From positions 15,128,001 through 15,192,000 of the forward strand of contig JBHGNT010000020.1 of assembly GCA_043228905.1 (NCBI GenBank): a stretch of DNA of 64,000 nucleotides. The letters run 5' to 3'. The notes beneath the pieces were generated by a model. The model made no database searches and was not told the DNA's origin. It worked only from the letters and a program-made list of their open reading frames with translations. Origin of the DNA: Azolla caroliniana. Lineage: Eukaryota; Polypodiophyta. Numbering within the stretch: the first letter of the stretch is position 1; every line of letters begins with the position of its first letter. The position numbers were made by a program, and so were the translations under genes. Of this stretch, positions 12,701-24,159 are shown one piece after another.

Positions 12701-14758
12701 GCATACTGTGTATAATGTTCAGAAAAAGAAAACCACATGCAATTCCTACTTCCAACAATGAATTGGCTGTTCAGAATAAACCAAATCCTTCTCAAAATCA
12801 TGTAAATCAAGCATATCAACCGCATGCCGCCGCCGTTGCGACCTCCACAACTGAAGCTGATCGTCATGGTCAGAATCAAGAAAACCTTTCTCCCTCTTTC
12901 CTTTTGAGTTCTTAAAATCACTTGCAACCAGTTTTAGGCAATCTTTTTATACAGTCTCTATGGCACCTGATTGATTCGTCTTCTCCCCTCAAAGTTAGAA
13001 ACAATTGATAATTTCTTTGTACTAAAATTGATATTAGCAAAACAATTTATACAGTTGTGAGCCGCACAAGAGTAGTTGAAGCTACAAATGCAGCCCGCCT
13101 GTTCACGTTTGAAGAAATGATCAGAGCCACCAACAATTTCTCAACAGAGATCGGCAGAGGTGGTTTCGGAATCGTGTTTAAGGGAAGTCTTGGAGAGGGT
13201 AAATTCGTGGCTGTCAAAGTATTATCAGATGCATCACAACAAGGCCCACATGAATTCTTGAATGAGGTACTATAATAATTTCATATTGCCCTCATAAAAA
13301 AGACAAAGATTGATGAACCATTAATTTGGCACAAAATGATGATTATCTAGTTGAATCCCTCTTCCTCTTCATTCTAATTGTCAATAATAATTCATTTGGC
13401 CACTTTAATGGCGATTTAAATATAGGTAGCTCTTCTATCACGAGTACATCACAAGAAGCTTGTGCGATTACTGGGATATTGCACTGAGGAAAGGCTAGTG
13501 CTAGTTTATGAATTTATGCCAAATGGATCATTATTTGATCGCCTCTTTAGTAAGACTTATTTATCTTCTCTTATGTTGTCTATGTTGGTAACACAATCTG
13601 TTGAATTTGCTCAATAAATGTTTTATTTCATTAAATTTCATGTTAATACGAAGTTTCAAGATGATATAGACTAAACTATCCTTAATTCCTTCTTCAAAAG
13701 TCTCTAAAACACAAAAAGGAAACACATCATTAGCACCGGCATCTACTCCTTTGACATGGACTCAAAGATTACAAATTTTGTTGGATGCAGCCAGAGGTGA
13801 TAGATATTGGATTCCTTTCAATTAACATACATACATACATATATGTATTATACTATGTTATTATATGCTAATTCTACTTAGCCGTAATTTGTCACAAATG
13901 ATTATAGGCCTTGCATACTTACACCACAGTTGTGACCCAAAAATCATTCACATGGATGTCAAGAGTAGCAACATTCTAATGACTGAAAATTTGGAAGGGA
14001 AAATGTCGGATTTCGGAATATCACGGTTACATTCTAGCGATGGAGGGATTCAAGTGACAACAAAGCTAGTGGGGAGTAGGGGATATGTGGATCCAGAGTA
14101 TGTATTACAATCTTAACATTATATAAAACGAAGAAATCCTTTTGAAGAAATAATTTGAGATTACTTTAAATTATGTCTTACATGTCCCCCATGTATCATT
14201 GCAGCCTACCTTTATGTAACGTTTTGTTTTCCATGTTTACTGGATGATATCACTGAATCTAGGCTTGCGTCCACTCTAATATTGTCGGAAAAGGTTGATA
14301 TATTCAGCTTTGGAGTAGTTCTTTTTGAAGCTCTATGTGGCAAACCTCCTCTAGTAAGAGATCGGGGACGTGCAAACCATAGAATTCACATAGTAGATTG
14401 GGTATAGATGATCAACTTTGATATCAATATTATCAAATAAGATGCCAAATTTTAAGTCAATCTTAGTTTTCCTTAAAGCACATAATTTATACTTTTGCAG
14501 GCAAGACCTTACTATGAAAAAGGAGCAATAGAGGAGATTGTAGACCACGAAATTGGAAGTAACTATAATGTCTCATCTATATGGAAAGTGGCAGAGATTG
14601 GGATGGCGTGTGCTCAATATGAGGGTAGAAAACGGCCAACAATGGATGAAGTTTGCAATGAGCTTACTGAAGCATTGAGGTTAGAGATTAGTTCTAATGT
14701 AATCTCACCTACAACTACAGGAGAATGTTTCCCCTTGACCAACGTGAGTGTGAGATGA
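9756..14758 (+). CDS. RLK-B: malectin-like LRR receptor kinase, 15 exons
   Basis: Exons: 9756-9870, 9993-10620, 10752-11245, 11361-11502, 11631-11702, 11849-11920, 12121-12192, 12298-12378, 12576-12868, 13055-13266, 13426-13549, 13719-13796, 13908-14097, 14263-14401, 14501-14758. Exon phases equal those of RLK-A and the product is 989 residues. Domains: signal peptide 1-36, malectin-like about 39-412, GDPC linker to about 459, four LRR exons to about 558, transmembrane about 582-604 followed by FRKRK, kinase from about 685. Kinase landmarks: GRGGFG 690-695, Lys711 in VAVK, HMD 809-811, DFG 829-831, and the GSRGYVDPE activation-segment end. The HMD triplet replaces HRD, as in RLK-A, so the kinase is non-RD. 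The start is the ATG before the signal peptide; an in-frame ATG at 9639 lies in the leader and is less likely. Confidence 0.95.
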
Positions 14759-15358
14759 TCAAGAATAAATGCCAACATCTCATCTATGGTGTGTTTTCTT
14801 TATATTTAAGTTGATGCACAATGTACTTTAGAAGTTGCCAATCATTGCCACGTTGTATTATTTTCATTGGAGTCATTTGAACATCAAACTATTGTTTTTA
14901 TTCATTCAGTTATTTTTGTTTCCCCTTTTACCCTTTTGAAGAAACCTAGACTCAAGTCTCACACTAAAGAAGGTAATCCACATGACGACATACAGTTTTA
15001 ATTTCCCCAAATACCCTTCTTCCCTCCAATGACCTAAACCCATGTATCTTATTATACATAAACTCAAATTCAAACCCGACTTTACCACATTGATCCTCAC
15101 ATAATCCCTTTCTTATATTCATTCAATTGAACCCACCTAAACATCTATGCTTATTTAAATGTAAACATAAACATACCTATTAACATTAGCATATTATAAA
15201 TATAGATATACATTAATAAACATTATTTGATATCTACATACATTCTACTTACTTTCACTTGAACATGAACACACTCACTCACACACATATAATCGCAAAT
15301 ATCCAAATACATGTACATAAACATAATTGAAAAATTATCACATCACTCTCTCACTTAC

Positions 15359-15417
<59 letters not shown>

Positions 15418-15720
15418 CATACACAAGGAATAGACAAAGTTCCAAGGAGTGAAGGTGAAAGCTCAAGCACAATCCCATCCTCTCTAGTTCAAGTCCTTGT
15501 GGTTCCACACACATTTCAGACAAACACACGTATTTTTGTGACAACACGTCGTTATGCGACACCTTCTTGTGCGTGTCATTTAGTGGCATATTCTAGTATG
15601 GAAATGTCACATAAACTCTAAGTGCATCACGTAGTGACACGCAGTTTAAGCGTCTCTTTGAGATGTGTTCTAAGAAAAAGCAATTGTATCTCCACGAGGG
15701 TGTGTGTTCATCAACATAAA
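14759..15720. repeat. RLK 3' flanking block, copy 2
   Basis: Follows RLK-B directly and is collinear with the block after RLK-A (8487-9010), with 22012-22500, and with the inverse of 49400-51043. It contains the CATAAACATAATTGAAAAA and GTCATTTAGTG landmarks and ends near a GTCTCTTTGAGATG tract also found at 22468 and (inverted) near 50075. No conserved gene is seen in it. Confidence 0.8.
15361..15413. repeat. (AC)26 microsatellite
   Basis: Uninterrupted AC run inside flanking block copy 2. Confidence 0.97.
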
Positions 15721-15883
15721 GACCTCATTTTTGCCATGAAGCTTCATTTTACATAAACGATCTCAGAAAATTTGCAACTCCACTTTAATGTGAAGGTAAT
15801 TCCGGAAAATTCAGCCTTTTCCCCAATCGATGGGATAAAATCCCAACTGCTGTAGCTTTGCATAGGTTTCTTGTAGGGTTACT

Positions 15884-16043
15884 TAACATACCACGAATTA
15901 CACCGACACATTAGGCATACATAGGATGGGCTCCATCTGTCTATCCCCCTTTCATCTACTCCGTCCTCAATCTATCCCCCTTTCATCGTAGCGAAAAAGC
16001 TGAGATCCTCCAATTCTTCGACAATCGTGTGGTCCCTACGTAC
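15884..16043 (+). pseudogene. Malectin-like exon relic of an RLK copy
   Basis: The beginning resembles the intron 1 acceptor and first codons of exon 2 (TTGTAGGGTTACTTAACAT, then ACGAATTACACCGACACATT, as in RLK-A near 765). It then jumps to the end of exon 3 (CCCCCTTTCATCGTAGCG, then GCTGAGATCCTCCAA, encoding PPFI and AEILQ-like residues). Everything between is deleted. Placed after flanking block copy 2, it is where the next tandem RLK should begin, so it is probably the stump of a lost copy. Confidence 0.75.
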
Positions 16044-16154
16044 CTGTGAGTGAGAGATCTGTCACATTTACAAGCAAATTCAGACATTGATAATATTCCA
16101 TGGATATATCACAAAGCTGTACTTGCATTTCCATTCCTTTTTGTTTGTTCTTGG

Positions 16155-16156
<2 letters not shown>

Positions 16157-16191
<35 letters not shown>
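16157..16191. repeat. (AT)n microsatellite
   Basis: About 17 AT dinucleotides. Confidence 0.95.
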
Positions 16192-16195
<4 letters not shown>

Positions 16196-16281
16196 AAACT
16201 ACAATTCCTTATTAAGTACATGCATCTCTCTCTCTCTCTCATTGCAAAAGCCCCATGACTAGTCAAATGTAAGATAATTGG

Positions 16282-17853
16282 ATGCCTGAAATAGAAAGAA
16301 AAATGTTGAACCTTGAAGTAGAAAAAGAGATTTTAATGAAGGCAAATGCTGAAATAAAATCTACAATTGAACGGAAGGAAGATTTTCTCTTGAAAGAAAC
16401 ACCAAAAATCACGCAAGTGCATTCTAATATCATGGATGGTTTAGATGCAAAGGAGCAATCTGAAATTGAAAAAAGAGGTATGCAAGAGAATGAAACAAAG
16501 AATGCATTATCTCTTGCAGAGAATATTACGAAATTCTTTAAAGATCACTTTTCTAGGCGAGATGTTATTGTATATGCATCACATTGGGTTGGCAAAAAAC
16601 AACTAAAAGGAAAGTCATCTTGAGCTATTGTTTGTACAATCCTAGATGAACGTAAAAAGGCTATCATTCCAGATAGTAGTATGATGTACTTATAAGGGAC
16701 AAGTTTCTTTGTAACAGAGGATAGAACTCCACAAGAGCAAGAACATAGAAGGCAAGCATATGCATCTAGGAAAGCAAATCAAATGCATGCATAGAGGATA
16801 TCCATGGAATAAGGGTTTATGACTCAATGATGTAGCTCATGGTATGGACATTATATTTTGGCTGAAACATGGGAGCATGAGGTAAACTTATACCTAAGCT
16901 AGATGGTTACCTCATAAAATCGATATGGCCTCACTCCAAAGGGAATATTGGGTGTACTGGGATAACATGTATCTACCATGAGAGTTTAGATAATTCTATC
17001 AAAGTATGCAAATATGATGACTATAAGAGATACATATGGATAGAGGTTAATTTGGGGAAAGAGAAGCTCTACATAGTTGCATGTTACATTCCTCACAAAC
17101 ACTCAAACTACAATAGTAGGTTTGGGTTAGATTGTGATGACCCTTTCACAAAATTATTTCATGATATACTTTCATTTGACAAGATTGGCAAAGTGTTAAT
17201 TATAGGAGACTTTAATGCAACTGTTAGAAAATTCCAAAATGTGGAGACATTTGAAGAAAATGTAGTAGAATGTTGTATATTGTGTAACCCAGAGGATTGT
17301 GTCATGTTAGATTAAGGAAAACTTTTGATACATATGCTAAATTGCACAAACTTGATTATCTTAAATGGTATAAAGGCATTCCCCTTGACAAATGTACTCA
17401 CGTGTTTTCCATCCTCAGGTGGAGGAAGTGTGGTTGATTACGCATTAATCCATCTTTGGTGAATGTGTTTAAAGTTGGTTCTCTATCTCCAGACGCAAAC
17501 CATAAGCCATTGTACTTAGAGCTTGCAACAATAAATGTCATGGAGTGAAAGAGGAAAAGAGATGTATCATCTGACCTTGCTACGAAAAAGCTAAGATGTA
17601 TACGAATGAAGAGGAGAACCATTTGTTAAATTTTTCCCTAAGAAACGATGTTAAAGAAAATTAATAACATTTGAAGGATATAATCCTTAAGGTTGGATAT
17701 CAATACTTCAAGAGGCATGTTAGTGGGCATAAGATGTCTAATTTTCCATGTAATTCTTGGTTCAATGATGAATGTAAGATGTATCTCAAATGGTTTAAGC
17801 CTATAGAAGGGAAAAATGAAAGATTGTTGCATGGCACCCACATAATAAGGTAG
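16282..17853 (+). pseudogene. Non-LTR retrotransposon (LINE) relic: coiled-coil ORF and endonuclease
   Basis: An open frame at 16282-16623 (113 residues) is rich in Glu and Lys with heptad-like spacing, probably coiled coil as in LINE ORF1 products. Downstream, 17052-17315 encodes an endonuclease/exonuclease/phosphatase-type fragment with the IIGDFNA motif. It continues in broken frames with an LNG-like strand near 17370 and a WFNDECK motif at about 17759, both in positions usual for LINE endonucleases. Many stops and frame changes occur (16621, 16693, 17313). The RT domain is missing; the relic ends at about 17853, where unrelated retroelement sequence begins. Confidence 0.65.
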
Positions 17854-17854
17854 G

Positions 17855-18520
17855 ACCTCCAACTTCTTCCCGGCCACCAGGCCCGTCGCTGACGGCCGAT
17901 CTTCATTCCAATCGCGTCGTTTGTCGTATAGGCCGCAAACCCTTTTAACCAATGGCCCAGTCGGCCATGAACCCTTCATCCGTCTCCAAGAGGAGACCCA
18001 CCTTCTCACGGTTGACTTCACAAACAACAGGGCCTTGCTCGTATCGAGCACGGTCCGGTCTAAGTGTCAAGTGTCGTGCGAACCACTTTTTGAACACCTG
18101 AAGCAGCGGCGACGTATTCCGTCCCTTGCCAGGGATCTAGACCCAATCCATAAACTCTTTCTTCGACAACCAGAGCAAGTCGTTGAAACGATACCTCTCA
18201 AGGAGCCATCCCTCAAACTCCGACCAATTCCGGCAGTCGGCTTGAACCTCGAGCACCTCCGTGTGAATGCTCAGTGTCACAACTCACGGGAAACTTGACA
18301 ACCGCATGTCCCCTAGGGCATCCCTCATTATCACCTCGGCCTGGTAGGCCTCAAGGTAGCTTGTCACATCCTTCCCATTAAATCGGCCTATCATGTCGAC
18401 TATTGCTTCAATGGCCCTATCTAGGCCACCTGTGCCCTCCTGTGCATTCACTATCCGGTCGATGGCCACCGCCATCACCTCTGCTAGTTCACTTCCTCTC
18501 ATCTTCAGACTCCTTTGCCG
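17855..18520 (-). pseudogene. Ty3/gypsy-type gag relic, antisense
   Basis: On the minus strand, from an ATG at 18502, the frame reads a gag-like protein with GRFNGKDVTSYLEAY followed by a region with rhythm W-x2-F-x3-L and LSKKEFMDWV. This is the usual N-terminal gag of plant gypsy elements. Stops and frame changes appear below about 18050. The region is visibly more GC-rich than its surroundings. It abuts plus-strand copia sequence at about 18515, so it is part of a mosaic. Confidence 0.6.
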
Positions 18521-19862
18521 CCCCTATTGACGGCGGGTTCACCAAATATGTCGCGGTTTTCCGCGTGGATGTATAGAAATGGGGCGGTACCACTGGGGTC
18601 TTGGACCAAAGAGCCGGAAGGTGAGAGCAAGAAGACCCGGTTAGTGGCCAAAGGATACGCGCAGACCCATGGAATCAACTACGACGAGACCTTTGCTCCG
18701 GTAGCGAAGATGACGATTGTTCGTGTGGTGCTAGTGGTTGTTGCGGCAAGGGGATAGCATCTTCACCAAATGAACATGAAGAATACGTTTCTTCAAGGTG
18801 ATCTCGAAGAATAGGTCTACATGATCCAACCCCCCGGATTTCAGTCGGGGATGAACAAGTCGGAAGTGTGCTAACTCAAGAAGTCGCGTTACGGCCTGAA
18901 ACAAGCCCCCCGTGCTTAGAATTCGAAGATCACGCACTAGTTGCATAAGATGGGGTTTGCGGCCTCGAAGTCTGACTCGTTGTTGTTCATCTTGAAAGGT
19001 CCGGATGGCCTGGTATGTATCCTACTATATGTGGATGATCTAGTCATCACCAAACCCGAACTCGTTGAAATCGACCGTGTGAAGTCCCAACTATCAGACG
19101 CTTTCAAAATGAAGGACGTGGGGGACCTTCATTACTTTCTCGGGATTGAAGTTATCCATACCCCCTCAAGCTATGTCCTGACTTCGGACCAACTTGCAAT
19201 GAGAAACGGTTCTGACAGATTGTCGGGAGCCTCATCTATCTTACTATCACCCAACCCGACATTAGCTATCCGGTCGGGATGTTAAGTCAATTCATGCAGA
19301 AGCCAACCGTGGAGCACCTTTAGTGTGCGCATCGAATACTGAGGTATGTTAGCAGCACTAAGGTTCAGGGTCTGTTATATCGACATGGTATAACCGAAAT
19401 GCTAGTCAGCTATACAAATGCCGACTAGATAGGTGATGCGTTGGATCGACGGCCAATATTCGGATTTATGTTCTCTCTAGGTAGCGCAGTTGTTGCGTGG
19501 AGCAGCAAAAAGCACCCAACAATGGCTCTTTCGAGCACTGAGGTTGAGTATCGGGGCGCTACCGTTGCCACCTGTGAAGCCATCTAGCTTCGGCAGTTAC
19601 TGCAAGACCTCCGTATCGAAGTACCAACTCCGATCCCGATCTACTATGACAACATGAGCAACATGCATTTGGCCAAGAACCCCGTGTTCCATGCTCGGAC
19701 AAAGCACATAGAAGTGCATTATCACTTTGTGCGCGAGCGGGTTCTGAGTGGTGTAGTAGAACTCCCATATGTCCGGATGGATCGGCAAGTTGTCGACATC
19801 TTCACCAAGGCCCTCGGAATGGACAAGTTGCAACATTTTTCGGAGGTGCTTGATATTTAGTA
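18515..19862 (+). pseudogene. Ty1/copia reverse transcriptase and RNase H relic
   Basis: Reads from the RT fingers (TRLVAKGYAQTHGINYDETF) through YGLKQAP-like and LLYVDDLVI (about 19027) motifs, then the RNase H stretch (SSKKHPTMALSSTEVEY, TKHIEVHYHFVRE) to VDIFTKAL near 19812. In-frame stops are scattered, for example 18757, 18811, 18871, 18918 and 19282. Gag, protease and integrase are absent on the 5' side, where an antisense gypsy gag lies instead. Nonfunctional. Confidence 0.85.
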
Positions 19863-20481
19863 TCTCGACATGCCGCACTTGAGGGGGAGAATCGGTACTG
19901 GTACGGGGAGAACCGGAATAGAAGCAACCGGAGAGAAGGAAACAAACAAAACATGGAGAGACAAGAAGAAAAAGGAAGCCGAGTCGATTGAAGAAGTCGA
20001 CACATTCCATAAAGTTGGAACAAGCGGTGATGGTAACAGAGTCAAGAAGGACAGAGTCGACCGGAAGGAGAAGGCCAAGACCCGGACGTGGTCCGATGTG
20101 GTGAAGGGCGTAAAGGTTGAAGGCGAATTGGAGACAACCAATTCAGACAAGAGTTGGAACAAATCAGAGTCACCTGATTCGGAGGAGCCGGATCAACTGA
20201 AGGCCAATTGGATGAGGAGGTAGTGGAAGTCCACACCCACACGGAGGAACTGACGGGTAGAGAAGCGCCGAAGTCGAAACAACGAAGCAGCTAAGAAGGG
20301 CCTTATGAGCAAACAGGACGACCGACAAGGTCGAGGTGTGCGGGACCAGGCGAATCGTGGGAAGTGGAACCGGACAGGTCAAGGAGAGCGAGCAAGGTGG
20401 GAAGACGCCAGGAGGAGCCGAAAGGAAGGACCTGCAGACACATACCTGACGATTCGACCTCAAGTTGAGGTTGAGGGGGAG
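19863..20481 (+). other. Copia 3' internal region with a charged frame and polypurine tracts
   Basis: Between the RNase H end and the LTR lies a stretch encoding Lys/Glu-rich frames (19870-20223 and others). I do not recognise a protein. TTGAGGGGGAGA near 19878 and TTGAGGGGGAGT at 20471-20482 are polypurine-tract-like; the second abuts the LTR and is the better candidate. The first may be an older LTR junction duplicated within the element. Confidence 0.45.
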
Positions 20482-20930
20482 TGTTGAGCAGGAAAGCTCA
20501 ACCAAATTTTGATCGGTATCCAGAACGGAGAACCGGATAGGTACCCGGATATTCGGAACTTAGAGCTAGACCGGAGAATCGGATCGTACTTCAAAATAGT
20601 GAGAACCGGTAGGCCGTTGGAGCCTACAGTCCGAGCCTAGTACGTAGGCATATTCCTTGGAGTTAGTGTTAGTCGCTCGTATGAGCATTGAAGTACTTGT
20701 CAATACTTCTGTCAATCCTTTTAAGGACTTGTATAAAAAGCATTCTTTAGAACATTTGTATATAGAGAGTATTATTATTTTGAATTGAGTTTATGTTGTT
20801 CAGCTCTCACTGTCTCTCCCACTCTCTATTTGTGTGATTTAAGCTTCCATTTAATCTTTGTGTATTTTCTGTTGCTATCCGGGTAAACCGGTCTGTCAAA
20901 GCTTCCTCACATTAACTTTTACAAACTCCA
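20482..20930 (+). repeat. Putative copia 3' LTR
   Basis: Starts TGTTGAGCAGGAAAGC right after a polypurine tract and ends near CTCCA. It contains a TATAAAAAG box at about 20730 and a CT-rich stretch typical of LTR leaders. No matching 5' LTR is found in the window, so the boundaries are uncertain. Confidence 0.55.
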
Positions 20931-21490
20931 ACTGCTCCGAGTGGATGCGGAAAATCGGAAGAAGGCTGACGACAAATTTTATAAGATGGATGAGGAGACT
21001 ATCGTCACCATCCAAGAAGAACTGTTAGATGATTTCTTTGCCCGGCCGAAACTCAAATAGAGGCTGTATGGAAGCTCATCGATGGACTTGAAGATGATCA
21101 ACTCGACGTGCAACTACAGTTGGAAGGTTATGAGCGGGAGCGTCGGCGGAAGGACGCTAAACAAAGAGCGGAGCAAATCAATATCAGTGATGCAGAGCAA
21201 TCGACGGAACCGAGGACCTCTACACCACAGTAGCCGGAACAACAAGAACAACAAGAACAACAACAACTAGAAACCGAGCCGGAGCGATAGAGAATGGAGC
21301 ACCACTAGCCGGAACAACAAGAACAAGAACAAGAACAAGAACAAGAACAAGAACAACAAGAACAAGAACAACAAGAACAAGAACAACAACAGATGACGGA
21401 GGATGAACCGCGCGAAGCTCTGGACTAGAATATTTTGGACATACTCGATGAATATTGAAAGAGCTAACCTGTGCATTCAACGTGCAATGC
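20931..21490 (+). pseudogene. Retroelement gag-like fragment with AAGAAC repeats
   Basis: An initial frame reads a charged segment with an FYKMDEE-like motif and other helical charged residues, resembling gypsy gag fragments. It is interrupted by stops at 21058 and later. It ends in a degenerate AAGAACAAC array (21236-21391). Its function is not identified beyond probable transposon origin. Confidence 0.4.
21236..21391. repeat. AAGAAC/AAC minisatellite
   Basis: Runs of AACAAGAAC and AAGAAC, interrupted at about 21269-21312 by a GC-richer spacer. On the plus strand it would encode Asn/Lys or Thr/Arg repeats, depending on frame. Confidence 0.9.
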
Positions 21491-22011
21491 ACTGTCCCAC
21501 GGGCGTGCCATGTATTGGCCTAGGAGTATGTTCCAGAGGAGTAATATGAACGGGGATGAGTCTGAGTGTAATTATTAGTATGTCTTAGTTAAGTAAGTTT
21601 ATAGGAACGAACGGATTCGGATAGTTGTACCGATCCACATCTGCACTGGTTGATAGCCGATAACCGGTAAGGCACCGTTTTGTAAGCTCTATCGGATGCC
21701 TATAAAAGGGTCCAAACCAATGTATAAGAGACACAGAAGTAATACAAGATTAGTGCGTTGATCTTAATGCTATTGTTCCTATTGTGTATTTGCCGTTCTG
21801 TGCTTTAATTATTAATCTTACGTGTGTTATAATTAATCGGAAGGTATCCGGAAATAGTCGGATCGGAATCGGATAAGCACCGGATAACATCCATATCTTA
21901 ACCACCCCTTTGGAGAAATATTCCGGATTAGACATCCTGTGTTTGTGGCTAAGTTTAGCCCAAGATAAACAAACACTAGGGAAGTTGAGTTTGATTCTCA
22001 ACATAGATTTA
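21491..22011. other. LTR-like noncoding sequence with a TATA box
   Basis: No coding domain. Contains CTATAAAAGGG at about 21700, TCGGAT/CCGGAT-rich tracts and a long AT-rich tail, like the LTR of the GC-richer retroelements to its left. No paired copy or clear ends are seen, so it is only a candidate solo LTR. Confidence 0.35.
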
Positions 22012-22062
22012 CCTTAATAAACATTCATACCTACTTACTTTCTACTTAGTTGTTGGACATGA

Positions 22063-22094
<32 letters not shown>

Positions 22095-22130
22095 GCACAC
22101 ACACTCAGACGCATAATTGCAAACATCCAA

Positions 22131-22165
<35 letters not shown>

Positions 22166-23016
22166 AACATAATTAAAAAATTGCCACATCACTTTTTCAC
22201 TTCTCCACATGCACACAAGGATACAAAAGGAATAAAAGAAGTTCCAAGGATTGAGGGTGGAAGTTGAAGCACAATTCCATTCTCTCTAGTTCAAGTCCTT
22301 GTGTTCCTGCTCACATTTCACACAAACACATGTATTTTCATGAAAATATATCCCAACATGTTACTATGGGATGCCTTCTTCTGCATGTCATTTAGTGACA
22401 CAATCTAGTATGGAAATGTCACATAAACCCCACATGCATCATGTAGCGACACACACTTTAACAATCTCTTTGAGATGCATTTTAAGAAAATTGGGGTTAG
22501 TACTAATGCCCCATTCTATTGTGGTGGTAATCATGGTAAGCAAGGAACTCAAACGATGATGAATTGAAAATGGAAGCAAAGTACAAAACCTTGAAAGCTC
22601 CATGACAAACCACCTCAATAATCAATTGGATATTAAAAGCCAAGGTAAATGAGGTGCAATCTCATTATGAATAAGAGGAATGATTATATTGCATTTGGCA
22701 TCCAACCCAGACCCTAGAGAAGAAATAAGAAGTGGACATTAAGAGTATGTGGAGCCCCCTCAACAAGAAGAACCACTAACATCAAGCTAGTGAGGCTACC
22801 CTAGGCTTTGACCAAGTTGAAGAATAGGTTTCCCGTAGGCAAAGACTAGCCCACTAACTACCTCAATGATCAATTGGATATTAGAAGCCAAGGAAAATGA
22901 GGCCATACCTCATGATGATTAAGAGGAATGATTATATTGCATTTGGCATCCAACCCAGACCCTAGAGAAGAAATAAGAAGTGTACACTAAAGTATATGGA
23001 ACCCCCTCAACAAGAA
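22012..23016. repeat. RLK 3' flanking block, copy 3 (left part)
   Basis: Collinear with the distal part of block copy 2 and with the inverse of about 49700-50500 (shared CATAATTGCAAACATCC, AGTATGGAAATGTCACATAAA, GCATCATGTAGCGACAC). A ~250-bp internal tandem duplication is visible: 22611-22766 and 22861-23016 both run from CCTCAAT..ATCAATTGGATAT to CCCCCTCAACAAGAA. The right end is cut by the gypsy element. Contains an AC run at 22066-22090 and an AT run near 22139-22164. Confidence 0.8.
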
Positions 23017-23523
23017 TGTTAGAGCTTAGCTACTCATGTAAGCATATGATAAGGATAAAAGATAGATAAATAAGAAAGGATCAACACGAATGTTAGAGCT
23101 TAGCTACTCATGTAAGCATATGATAAGGATAAAAGATAGATAAATAAGAAAGGAGTGAGAGAAAGAAGGTTGTCGATCCACCCAACCACCCCCGAACGAA
23201 GGGATCGACACGGACTCGAGCCTCGATTAGTGTCCCATACCACCGATGTGGCATCGAGTTGTACCTGGTGCTGGCGCGCTCGCTACAAGAGTTGACCCAC
23301 CACAATGTTAGAGTCTCGACGTAGTCGATAATGTGTCAAATGAGGGTAGCTAGGCTAAGTGTGAACTTGCATGGTGGCCTTAGGTCTGGCTATAAATATG
23401 ACGAGAATTAAAAGTAATCATCCTATTCTTTACACTCTCGTTTAAAACTCACACTTTATCCACATGTATAGAATACTACGGTAGATTCTCACCCAGGGAT
23501 ATTGTATGGTCATGCCTGTAGCA
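23017..23523 (-). repeat. 3' LTR of the gypsy element, with partial duplication
   Basis: LTR 23091-23523 begins TGTTAGAGCTTAGC and ends CTGTAGCA. Its first ~64 bases are repeated just upstream (23017-23080) before a 10-base spacer. It matches 27370-27824 along nearly the whole length. Confidence 0.88.
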
Positions 23524-24100
23524 TACTCTCCCTCTTTAAAACATTGCACTCTTGCAATGGAAAGTTAGGGAAGTTAGTTTTAATGGTATTTTCACGTTCC
23601 CATGTGGCATCTTTTATAGACTTATCCATACATTTAATTTTAAATTCTCGGATTATTTTAGAATGCAATTTTTTTGTTTTAACATCGAGAATTCTTTCTG
23701 GCACATGTGGTTTAGAAGATAATTCTTCAGAATTAACTAGAGTTTCAGTTGTCACTATATTGTTGCCAGAACAAAGAAGTTCTTTTAAACGAGTTACATG
23801 AAAAACTGGATGGATTTCAACACCATCAGGAAGAATGAGACGATAGGTTGATGAACCAATGCATTTGAGAACTATAAAAGGTTCACAAAACCATGGGGCT
23901 AACTTATCGCACTTACCCGTAAACAATGTCTTAGAATTGTGAGGTACACGTAAAAATACTTTCTGTCCAGGGTTGAATACACGAGGTTGCCTATTATGAT
24001 CGGCATAAAAACGTGCTCTATCTTGAGCTGTTTTTATATTATCTTGTGCAATATGCAACATATCTTGCATACCCCAAAGAAAGTCTTGCATATCTTGCAT
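23510..24100 (-). pseudogene. Gypsy integrase C-terminus with chromodomain-like end
   Basis: A 196-residue open frame that begins with a short MQDMQDFLWG-type repeat created at the deletion joint. It continues with the integrase tail (RARFYADHNRQP, GQKVFLRVP, GKCDKLAPWFCEPF, YRLILPDG, HPVFHVTRLK) and ends in a chromodomain-like strand (PERILDVKTKKL, DATWERE). The DDE core is absent, so it is not functional. Confidence 0.8.
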
Positions 24101-24159
24101 ACCGAGCTCCCTAGAGACGGTTAATTCAATTGTTAGCCCGTGGCAATGGATATGAATTC

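Noticed and set aside
19870-20223. Charged 117-residue frame as an extra retrotransposon gene
   Set aside because: Open on both strands with no recognisable fold; probably non-coding 3' internal sequence of the copia element.
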